From: SZUA-36 sp963753105
GTDB taxonomy: Bacteria > Pseudomonadota > Gammaproteobacteria > Xanthomonadales > SZUA-36
Assembly: GCA_963753105.1 (NCBI GenBank)
Contig: CAVWBD010000001.1
Span: 1,116,001-1,180,000, forward strand
DNA: 64,000 bases
Direction: 5' to 3'
The notes under the pieces were generated by a model. It ran no database searches. It saw only the letters and a program-made list of their open reading frames with translations, and had not been told where the DNA came from. Below, one piece after another: positions 42,881-50,358 of this stretch. A program made the translations under genes and the position numbers. Within the stretch, counting starts at the first letter, position 1, and the number at the start of each line of letters is the position of its first letter.

Positions 42881-45448
42881 ATGCGAATGGACAAATTAAC
42901 CAGTAAATTCCAGCTGGCCCTGGCGGATGCGCAGAGCCTGGCTGTTGGCCTGGACAACCAGTTGATCGAGCCGGACCACGTTATGGTCGCACTACTCGAC
43001 CAGGAGGGTGGTTCCATCCGTCACCTGTTGACCAAGGCCGGTGTCAAGGTCAACGCCCTGCGCTCGCGCCTGGGCGAACGGCTCGATGCGTTTCCGCGTG
43101 TGTCCGGTGCTGCCGGGGAGATCAACCTTTCCAATGACACGATCAAGATCCTGACGGTCACTGACAAGTTGGCCCAGAAACGCGATGACCAGTACATCGC
43201 CAGCGAGCTGTTCGTACTCGCGGCGCTGGACGTCAAGGGGTCGCTGGCCGATATCCTGCAGCAAAACGGCGCCAACCGGGAAGCCATCGAAAAGGCGGTT
43301 GACGAGATTCGCGGTGGCGAACAGGTCAATGACCCGAATGCCGAGGAATCCCGCCAAGCGCTGGAGAAATACACCATCGACCTGACCGAGCGGGCCGAAC
43401 AGTCAAAACTGGACCCGGTGATCGGCCGGGACGAGGAAATCCGCCGCTGTATACAGGTGCTGCAACGCCGTACCAAGAACAACCCGGTTTTGATAGGTGA
43501 ACCCGGTGTCGGCAAGACCGCCATCGTCGAAGGCATGGCGCAGCGCATCGTCAACGGCGAGGTACCCGAAGGCCTGAAAGGCAAGCGGGTATTGTCGCTG
43601 GATATGGGCGCCTTGATTGCCGGTGCAAAATTCCGGGGTGAATTCGAGGAACGCTTAAAGGCGCTGTTGAACGACCTCAACAAGCAGGAAGGCAATGTCA
43701 TCCTGTTTATTGATGAGATCCACACCATCGTCGGCGCCGGTAAAGCAGAGGGTTCGATGGATGCCGGCAATATGCTGAAACCCGCGCTGGCGCGTGGTGA
43801 ACTGCATTGCATTGGCGCCACCACGCTGGATGAGTATCGGCAGTACATGGAAAAAGATGCCGCGCTGGAACGCCGGTTCCAGAAGGTATTTGTTGGTGAG
43901 CCAAACGTAGAGGACACCATTGCCATCCTGCGTGGTTTGCAGGAGCGTTACGAGGTCCACCACGGTGTCGATATCTCCGATCCGGCCCTGGTGGCCGCCG
44001 CCACGCTGTCGCACCGATACATCTCGGACCGTCAGTTACCGGACAAGGCCATTGACCTGATGGACGAGGCGGCATCAAGAATCCGCATGGAAATCGACTC
44101 GAAGCCGGAGAAACTCGACCGGTTGGAGCGAAGGCTGATCCAGCAGAAAATACAGCGTGAAGCCTTGAAAAAGGAAAAGGACGAGGCCTCCGTGCAGCGG
44201 TTGGCTGACCTGGAAGAGACCATCGCCAAGCTGGAACGCAAGTTTTCCGACCTGGAGGAAATCTGGAATTCCGAAAAGGCTGCCGTGCAGGGCACGACCC
44301 ACATCAAGGAAGAGCTGGAACGGGCCCGCGCCGAACTGGAAACCGCGCACCGGGCCAGTGACCTGGCGCGTATGTCCGAATTGCAATACGGGCGTATTCC
44401 CGAGCTGGAAGAAGCCCTGAAGCAGGCCGAAAGCGGCGAGCAGGCGGACTTCAAGCTGTTGCGTACCAGCGTGACCGAGGATGAAATCGCCGAGGTCGTA
44501 TCACGTTGGACCGGTATCCCGGTTTCGCGCATGCTGGAAGGGGAGCGTGACAAGCTGCTGCGCATGGAATCAGCCCTGCACAAACGCGTGGTTGGCCAGG
44601 ATGAGGCAGTGCAGGCGGTTTCCGATGCCATCCGCCGTTCACGCGCGGGTCTGTCCGATGCCGAGCGGCCCATCGGTTCGTTCCTGTTCCTCGGCCCGAC
44701 CGGTGTGGGCAAAACCGAGCTGTGCAAATCACTGGCGGAATTCATGTTCGATACCGAGGAAGCCATGGTGCGTATCGACATGTCGGAGTTCATGGAAAAA
44801 CATTCCGTGGCACGCCTGATCGGCGCACCCCCGGGTTATGTGGGCTACGAGGAGGGCGGCTACCTGACCGAAGCCGTGCGGCGCCGGCCGTATTCGGTCA
44901 TCTTGCTGGACGAGGTCGAAAAGGCCCACCCGGACGTGTTCAATATCTTGCTGCAGGTACTCGATGATGGCCGTTTGACCGATGGTCATGGCCGCACGGT
45001 GGATTTTCGCAATACCGTGATCGTGATGACCTCCAACCTGGGTTCCGCCCGTATCCAGGACCTGGCCGGTGGTGGCTACGAGCAGATGAAGAACGCGGTG
45101 ATGGAGGTGGTCGGCCAGCACTTCCGGCCCGAGTTCATCAACCGCGTGGACGACCTGGTCGTGTTCCACCCGCTGGACCGGCAACAGATTCGCATGATTG
45201 CCGGTATCCAACTGGAGATGTTACGCAAACGGCTCAGTAATGTCGGGCTGGAAATGGAGATCACAGATGAGGCCCTCGACTTACTGGCAGAAGCCGGTTT
45301 TGATCCGGTCTACGGCGCACGGCCGCTGAAGCGTGCCATCCAGCAGCAAATCGAGAACCCGTTGGCGCAGAAAATCCTGGCGGGTGAATTCGTGAGTGGC
45401 GGAACCATCAATATCGATGTCGAGGACGGCCAGTTCAGCTTTCTGTAG
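42881..45448 (+). CDS. clpB: Disaggregase ClpB (Hsp100)
   Basis: ATP-driven hexameric chaperone that works with DnaK on aggregates. The 855-residue protein has the N-domain (LTSKFQLALADAQSLAVGLD), NBD1 with Walker A GEPGVGKTA and Walker B VILFIDEIH, the coiled-coil M-domain between about 410 and 525 (LERRLIQQKIQREALKKEKD), NBD2 with GPTGVGKTEL and VILLDEVEKAH, and the sensor-2 region YGARPLKRAIQQQIENPLAQ. ATG at 42881 follows GAGGAAG. A CCCCATC hexamer upstream resembles a heat-shock -10, but no matching -35 at proper spacing was found. Confidence 0.98.
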   Translation: MRMDKLTSKFQLALADAQSLAVGLDNQLIEPDHVMVALLDQEGGSIRHLLTKAGVKVNALRSRLGERLDAFPRVSGAAGEINLSNDTIKILTVTDKLAQKRDDQYIASELFVLAALDVKGSLADILQQNGANREAIEKAVDEIRGGEQVNDPNAEESRQALEKYTIDLTERAEQSKLDPVIGRDEEIRRCIQVLQRRTKNNPVLIGEPGVGKTAIVEGMAQRIVNGEVPEGLKGKRVLSLDMGALIAGAKFRGEFEERLKALLNDLNKQEGNVILFIDEIHTIVGAGKAEGSMDAGNMLKPALARGELHCIGATTLDEYRQYMEKDAALERRFQKVFVGEPNVEDTIAILRGLQERYEVHHGVDISDPALVAAATLSHRYISDRQLPDKAIDLMDEAASRIRMEIDSKPEKLDRLERRLIQQKIQREALKKEKDEASVQRLADLEETIAKLERKFSDLEEIWNSEKAAVQGTTHIKEELERARAELETAHRASDLARMSELQYGRIPELEEALKQAESGEQADFKLLRTSVTEDEIAEVVSRWTGIPVSRMLEGERDKLLRMESALHKRVVGQDEAVQAVSDAIRRSRAGLSDAERPIGSFLFLGPTGVGKTELCKSLAEFMFDTEEAMVRIDMSEFMEKHSVARLIGAPPGYVGYEEGGYLTEAVRRRPYSVILLDEVEKAHPDVFNILLQVLDDGRLTDGHGRTVDFRNTVIVMTSNLGSARIQDLAGGGYEQMKNAVMEVVGQHFRPEFINRVDDLVVFHPLDRQQIRMIAGIQLEMLRKRLSNVGLEMEITDEALDLLAEAGFDPVYGARPLKRAIQQQIENPLAQKILAGEFVSGGTINIDVEDGQFSFL

Positions 45449-45654
45449 GAGGGACCGGCATTGCCGGTCGCGATTATGTTCAGGCAGGGATTGTTCCCAA
45501 CAATCCCCTGCATTTCCTCCTTCCATGGAGGTCAGATGAACGGTATGCCGCGGGCTGGGCAGGGATTGTTCCCTACAATTCCCTGCATTTCCTCCATCCC
45601 TGGAGGTCAGAAGCGCAGGAGCGGCGATCTCCATGGATGGAGTGTAGCTGGTCG
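45449..45654. repeat. REP-like repeat cluster after clpB
   Basis: It begins with the palindrome gaccggcattgccggtcgcg and attatgttca. Two direct copies of a 54-bp unit follow (ggcagggattgttcc ... tggaggtcag) at about 45482-45535 and 45558-45611, separated by atgaacggtatgccgcgggc. The end (gcaggagcggcgatctccat) matches the end of the repeat at 7.6 kb. It is a compound of the dispersed family also seen at 4.7, 5.2, 7.6 and 52.3 kb. Confidence 0.65.
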
Positions 45655-45684
45655 AAAAAAAAGGGGTTGGCCAAGGCCAACCCC
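45655..45684 (-). terminator. Rho-independent terminator of receiver gene
   Basis: On the minus strand, GGGGTTGGCC-TT-GGCCAACCCC is followed by eight T. It lies 27 nt beyond the stop of the minus-strand receiver gene. Confidence 0.88.
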
Positions 45685-45710
45685 GAACGGAGCAAGTATC
45701 CGGTGTGATG

Positions 45711-46439
45711 TTACTTGGAGGCTTCCCTCGCCAGCTTCGTGAACATGACCATGCCAACGACCGGTAGTGCGATGACATATCCCAGGGCGATGAACGGTGA
45801 GGCAAAGAACAAACCAATGTTCTTGATTAAAACTGCCGCACTGCGGTGGTTCTTCTTGAAGGCCGCGTATGCCAGTTTGCCGATCTGGTACAAACCAATG
45901 AGAGGCAGGGCAAGCACGTAACCCAGCGCGATTAACGGTGCGCCGAAAAACATCCCGACGACTCTGGCAAAGCCGAGTATTCCGGACCTTTTGCTGGCTT
46001 CCCGAACGGTCGCGGATTTGCGTTCTACGACGGTTTCCGGCTCATGCGCGACTTCCTTTACCGCTCCGGTTTCACTGATGGCTTTCAGCGTGATGCTTTC
46101 GATGATCCCCGGTGTCAACGGCTTGTGGACAAACCCGCTTGCGCCCAGGACAGAAGCCCTGGATTCAGTTTCTTCGGTGCCGTGACCCGTAATGACAACC
46201 ACGGGTGTCCAGGGGCAGCGTTCCTTGATGCGGGCGGTCACTTCAAGCCCGTCCATGCCTGGCATTCTGATGTCGGTGAATACGACGTCAAACTCAGACC
46301 CGGTCATCGTGGCCAGTGCCTCCTCACCACTCATTGCGGTGGTGACCTCATAGCCCTTATCTGACAGAACCCTGTCAAAGCTGCGGCCTACAATTGCATC
46401 GTCGTCAATGACCAGTACTTTTTGGGATTTGGTGTTCAT
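45711..46439 (-). CDS. Response-regulator receiver domain with C-terminal membrane repeats
   Basis: A 242-residue protein. Residues 6-120 are a complete receiver: Asp12-14 pocket, phospho-acceptor Asp56 (VVFTDIRMPGMDG), Thr84 and Lys106 (FVHKPLTP). Instead of a DNA-binding or enzymatic output, a charged linker (120-152) leads to two homologous hydrophobic repeats of about 40 residues, 156-196 and 202-242. Both contain the block FF-x-(A/S)-P-x-IALGYV-x-ALP and end in a basic helix. These look like membrane-inserting hairpins or transmembrane pairs. The output mode is unknown: phosphorylation may change membrane association or partner binding. No kinase is adjacent. A terminator follows. Confidence 0.85.
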   Translation of the reverse strand: MNTKSQKVLVIDDDAIVGRSFDRVLSDKGYEVTTAMSGEEALATMTGSEFDVVFTDIRMPGMDGLEVTARIKERCPWTPVVVITGHGTEETESRASVLGASGFVHKPLTPGIIESITLKAISETGAVKEVAHEPETVVERKSATVREASKRSGILGFARVVGMFFGAPLIALGYVLALPLIGLYQIGKLAYAAFKKNHRSAAVLIKNIGLFFASPFIALGYVIALPVVGMVMFTKLAREASK

Positions 46440-46771
46440 GGTTTGCTCCTTGATGTTGCTGTAATGTTTTCTCTTGCACTATGGTTAATGCAAAATTGGT
46501 GCCACGATTTAAAGCAACATAAAAAATAACAAAAAAGCTAAATAAAACAGCAATATAAAAATATCAAATAAGTAATGGGGTATATCAAACGAAGGCAAAT
46601 ACGGGGGTGTATGTCTATAAAATTTATACGGAAAACTCCAGCTTTTCAATAATAATGAGTAAAAACAAGCACATACATTAATACGGGTGTGTATATAAAA
46701 AATATACATCAGTATTAGTGTTTAAAAACAAATAGATAGAATGAAAGCGGAAGAGATGCCGGGGCTACACG
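46440..46771. other. AT-rich spacer with a repeated motif
   Basis: Strikingly AT-rich (46500-46740) against GC-rich surroundings. A motif recurs: aatacgggggtgtatgtcta followed by taaaatttatac at about 46598, and aatacgggtgtgtatataaa followed by aaatatacat at about 46679. A 66-residue hydrophobic open frame on the minus strand (46509-46709) is probably chance in AT-rich DNA. It may be the promoter region of the receiver gene, a nucleoid-protein target or an acquired segment. Confidence 0.55.
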
Positions 46772-47998
46772 TCAGGGCCGCCACTCGGGAGCCGCGCCCG
46801 TATCCTTATACAGGGGCTTATTGAACGTGTCGCGTTCTTCGCTGAAATACCACACCGTTTTGGGGAAATACTGCTCGTGTTCTGGAAAGACCCTGGCAAA
46901 TTCCTCCCGGCAGGGTCCAGTGAAATCATCCCTGGAAAGGCCTGCATAGTTCTCCAGGCAGGCCTGTACCAGCCGGTCGAAAAAATGTCCGCCCATGAAG
47001 CGGTCGTAGACGATGCTGTGGAACCTGTCGTGCTCCATCAGGTTGTAGTGGTTGAGCCGCCGGTCGGACAGGCCGATATCCCGGCGCCGGCGCATGTCGA
47101 TCCCCACGCTCAGGTCGCGATGGACGATGCGCGAAATTTTCCCCGCTGTATCTATTTCAAAAATCACGTTCTGGCCATGAGGCTCCATCAGGTATCCGAA
47201 ATGATGAAAACAGGCCACCCAGTGCCGGATGATGGGTAGCATGATCGATTCCAGCACGACGGCCAGCGGATCACTGTCACCGATCAGGCTATAGAGCAGC
47301 AAGGGAATCTCGGGATCAAAAAAATCCCGGCCATAGAGCGCAAACCCTGGAAGCAAACGGGCATTGGCGCTTCCTTCGGGAAAGGGTCGCATGTCCCGTA
47401 CCAGGTAGCCCCAATGTTCCCCGCGGATTGAGTCGGGGTCGAGGTTGGGATGGCACACGGCGATCACTTCCCGCAAGAAAGCGAAACGCTCATCCATCAG
47501 CCCGATGCCGGCTTCCAGTTCCCGGCTGACGTTGATGGCCTGTTTGAGCACCTCGTGGCGCATCCTGCGGCCGTAACGCGAAATCTTAAAGGGGAAATGG
47601 ACCTTGACGGCGTTCAATGGCAGTTGGTCCAGGGCATAGAGGGTCCGCGTAGAGGAACTGGGTGCCACGGACATGGTTGTGCGTCCGGTGGACAGGTCCA
47701 GGGTCCTTTGTACATAGTCTTCCTCATGGCAGGTCTCGAGCACCTGCGGATGGATGGCGAACATCACCTTGTCGTCAACCAGGTACGTCCCGGCCAGTTC
47801 CGCGCCGGGATTGGCCGTATAGACGAGCATCCGGTCCCGGGGAATTTCGAACAGGGGCAGTTCGAACCGTTCCCGGGAACTATCCGGCCGATACGCGTCT
47901 GCCGCTTCGGTGTAGGCCGCATGGCTGCTGTAGGTCCGGGTGCCCTCGTTGCGGTAGCGTTCCAGGTATTCGAAGGGCGGGAAGGATATGGTCATCAA
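46772..47998 (-). CDS. IucA/IucC-like (NIS siderophore synthetase family) protein, orphan
   Basis: A 408-residue protein that recalls the NIS synthetase family, which joins carboxylates to amines using ATP. The clearest match is the C-terminal-side block HHFGYLMEPHGQNVIFEIDT followed by GKISRIVHRDLSVGID, equivalent to the family's E-x-H-x-Q-N and R-D blocks. AVKVHFPFKISRYGRRMRHE is a possible counterpart of the nucleotide-binding strand. It is shorter than typical members (about 580-620), lacking much of the N-terminal region. No transporter, TonB receptor or other biosynthetic gene is nearby. Substrates are unknown, and the activity may not be siderophore-related. It starts just upstream of proA on the same strand, 8 nt after the proA stop. 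Confidence 0.65.
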   Translation of the reverse strand: MMTISFPPFEYLERYRNEGTRTYSSHAAYTEAADAYRPDSSRERFELPLFEIPRDRMLVYTANPGAELAGTYLVDDKVMFAIHPQVLETCHEEDYVQRTLDLSTGRTTMSVAPSSSTRTLYALDQLPLNAVKVHFPFKISRYGRRMRHEVLKQAINVSRELEAGIGLMDERFAFLREVIAVCHPNLDPDSIRGEHWGYLVRDMRPFPEGSANARLLPGFALYGRDFFDPEIPLLLYSLIGDSDPLAVVLESIMLPIIRHWVACFHHFGYLMEPHGQNVIFEIDTAGKISRIVHRDLSVGIDMRRRRDIGLSDRRLNHYNLMEHDRFHSIVYDRFMGGHFFDRLVQACLENYAGLSRDDFTGPCREEFARVFPEHEQYFPKTVWYFSEERDTFNKPLYKDTGAAPEWRP

Positions 47999-48006
47999 TT
48001 AAAACT

Positions 48007-49272
48007 TTACTTTGGACGAACCTGCCCAGAACCCCTGACGATCCACTTGTAGCTGGTTAGTTCCGGCAGCGCCATTGGGCCACGGGCGTGGAGTTTCTGG
48101 GTGCTGATACCGATTTCAGCGCCCATGCCGAACTGGCCGCCATCGGTGAAGGCCGTCGAGGTATTGGCATAGACCGCTGCTGCGTCAACGCTGTTGAGAA
48201 ACCGTTCGATGATGCCCAGGTCCCGGGCGATGATGGCTTCAGAGTGCTTCGAGCTGTAACGGTGGATGTGTTCGAGGGCTTCATCCAGCCCGGCAACAGT
48301 CTTGATGGACATCCTCAGTGACAGGAACTCAGTGCCAAAATGCTCCCCGGATGCCGGTTGCAGGCTGCCTGCAAATTTTCCGTCGAGTTCAGCGTAGGCA
48401 CCTTCATCCGCGAACACCTCGACCGAATGATCTTCACCGAGCGAGCGCATCAAGCCGGGCAGTTCCGGTAACAGATCACGGTGTATGACCAGCGTATCCA
48501 GTGCGTTGCAGACGCTTGGCCGGCGGACTTTTGCATTGGTGATCACGGTTTTTGCCATGGCGAGATCTGCGCTGGCGTCAACATAGGTATGCACGATGCC
48601 GGCCCCGGTCTCGATAACCGGTATGCGCGCGTTGTCCCGCACAAAGTCGATCAAGCCCTTCGATCCACGCGGTATGGCGAGGTCTATAGTATCCACTGCC
48701 TGCAGGATGGCAGGCAGGTATTCACGTTCAGGTGGGGCCAGGAACACGACGCCGGGGTCGATGCCGTGCTCCTTTAATACCCGGTGCATTATGCTGACCA
48801 CTGCCTGGTTGGTATCGTGCGCGTCGCTGCTGCCCTTTAGCACACAGGCGTTGCGGGTTTTCAGACACAGCGCGAAGACGTCAAAGGTGACATTTGGCCG
48901 GGATTCGAAAATAACCGCGATCACCCCCATTGGCACACGGACCTTGCTCAGCTCAAGACCATTTTCGAGTACTTTTTCCTCGAGGATTTCACCGACCGGT
49001 GATGGCAGCGCCCCTACGCAACGCAAATCGTGCGCGATGTCGGCAAGGCGTTGAGAATCAAGCAACAGGCGGTCATATTTCGGATCTGATTCCGGCATGC
49101 GGGACAAGTCGCTGAGATTTGCCTGCAGGATGTCTTTTTCGGCCGCGATGGTGGCCTCGGCCAGCGATTCCAGCACCAAGCGGATTGTGCTGTCGTCGCA
49201 GCGGGCCAGTTCACGTGATGCTTCCCGCGCCGCGATCAGACCCTGTTCAAGATATTGTTGCTGCTTAGCCAT
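48007..49272 (-). CDS. proA: Gamma-glutamyl phosphate reductase
   Basis: NADPH-dependent second step of proline synthesis. The 421-residue protein has the aldehyde-dehydrogenase fold: KVRVPMGVIAVIFESRPNVT, LKTRNACVLKGSSDA, DLAIPRGSKGLIDFV, the catalytic Cys in RRPSVCNALDTLVIH, and TSTAFTDGGQFGMGAEIGIS. The start ATG at 49272 is chosen over an upstream frame start because it lies 4 nt after the proB stop and matches the family. Operon proB-proA. Confidence 0.97.
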   Translation of the reverse strand: MAKQQQYLEQGLIAAREASRELARCDDSTIRLVLESLAEATIAAEKDILQANLSDLSRMPESDPKYDRLLLDSQRLADIAHDLRCVGALPSPVGEILEEKVLENGLELSKVRVPMGVIAVIFESRPNVTFDVFALCLKTRNACVLKGSSDAHDTNQAVVSIMHRVLKEHGIDPGVVFLAPPEREYLPAILQAVDTIDLAIPRGSKGLIDFVRDNARIPVIETGAGIVHTYVDASADLAMAKTVITNAKVRRPSVCNALDTLVIHRDLLPELPGLMRSLGEDHSVEVFADEGAYAELDGKFAGSLQPASGEHFGTEFLSLRMSIKTVAGLDEALEHIHRYSSKHSEAIIARDLGIIERFLNSVDAAAVYANTSTAFTDGGQFGMGAEIGISTQKLHARGPMALPELTSYKWIVRGSGQVRPK

Positions 49273-49276
49273 GTTT

Positions 49277-50353
49277 TTAGTCCACCAGGTACAGGTAATC
49301 ATAATGTACCAGCAGCTTTTGTCCGCGCTGGCCCATTAACTGGCGGGCTTCCTCGTGGCCATAACGTGCTTGTCCGCAACCCAGTACCTCACCTTCCGGG
49401 CCGAGTATCTGGATGACATCGCCACGATCAAAATAGCCTTCGATGGCTACGATGCCAACCGGCAACAGGCTGGCAAGCCTGTTGGCGTCCATCAAGGCAT
49501 CCGCCGCGCCCTGGTTGACCGTAACCGACCCGGTTGCATGGTCATCCGCACTGGCCAGCCATCTTTTTGCAGGTGATGCGCCACCGATGACGGGGAAGTG
49601 TGTTCCGGCCTGTTGCTCACCGAGGATTTTTTCCATGATTTGCGGGTCGGTTCCGTTCGCTATCACGACTTCAGTGCCGAGCCTGGCTACCTTTCGTGCA
49701 ACGGCCAGCTTATTGTGCATCCCGCCACGTCCCAGGGCCGATGTGCCGCGTGAAACAATGTCTTCCAGCTGGTAACGCTCATCATCCCAGCGCTTTATGC
49801 ACTGCGTTGAAGCATCGTCCGGGTCGCCGTCATAGACGCCCGGGACCGTGCTGAGCATGCACAGCAATTCCGCATTGACCATGCCGGCCAGCAGACCAGC
49901 GAGTTCATCATTGTCGGTGAACATCAATTCGGTCACCGAAACCACGTCGTTCTCATTGACGATGGGCACGATGCCCGCTGTCAATAACGCTTCGATACAG
50001 CCGCGCATGTTCAGGTAATGCCGCCGGGTCTGGAAATCGCTCTTGGTGGCCAGTACCTGGGCGATCGTCAGGCCCTGTTGTTCAAACAAGTCGCGATAGG
50101 TTTCCATCAGGCGGACCTGGCCGGTGGCTGCCATGACCTGTTTTCTGGCCACGGGATCGGACACCCGTCCCAGTTCCGCTGCCAGGCCGCTGCCCGCCGC
50201 CACTGCACCTGATGAGACCAGCAGTACTTGCCAGCCTTGGTTACGCAGGCTGGCAAGTTGCCCGACCAGCCTGGTCAGCACATCCCGGTTCAGGGCACCG
50301 CCCGGGTCGCATAGGACCTGGCTGCCAATTTTGACGACGATCCTCTTTACCAT
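49277..50353 (-). CDS. proB: Glutamate 5-kinase
   Basis: First, feedback-regulated step of proline synthesis. The 358-residue protein has the amino-acid kinase domain (VVKIGSQVL, LVSSGAVAAGSGLA, PIVNENDVVSVTELMFTDND, GRGGMHNKLAVARKVARLG). A C-terminal PUA domain follows from about 275 (GSVTVNQGAADALMDANRLA, LGCGQARYGHEEARQLMG). The strictly conserved layout and length leave no doubt. The gap to proA is 4 nt. Confidence 0.97.
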   Translation of the reverse strand: MVKRIVVKIGSQVLCDPGGALNRDVLTRLVGQLASLRNQGWQVLLVSSGAVAAGSGLAAELGRVSDPVARKQVMAATGQVRLMETYRDLFEQQGLTIAQVLATKSDFQTRRHYLNMRGCIEALLTAGIVPIVNENDVVSVTELMFTDNDELAGLLAGMVNAELLCMLSTVPGVYDGDPDDASTQCIKRWDDERYQLEDIVSRGTSALGRGGMHNKLAVARKVARLGTEVVIANGTDPQIMEKILGEQQAGTHFPVIGGASPAKRWLASADDHATGSVTVNQGAADALMDANRLASLLPVGIVAIEGYFDRGDVIQILGPEGEVLGCGQARYGHEEARQLMGQRGQKLLVHYDYLYLVD

Positions 50354-50358
50354 ACTGC

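Noticed and set aside
46509..46709. 66-residue hydrophobic minus-strand open frame in the AT-rich spacer
   Set aside because: Composition follows from AT-rich DNA; no clear ribosome-binding site and Phe/Leu/Tyr bias typical of chance frames.
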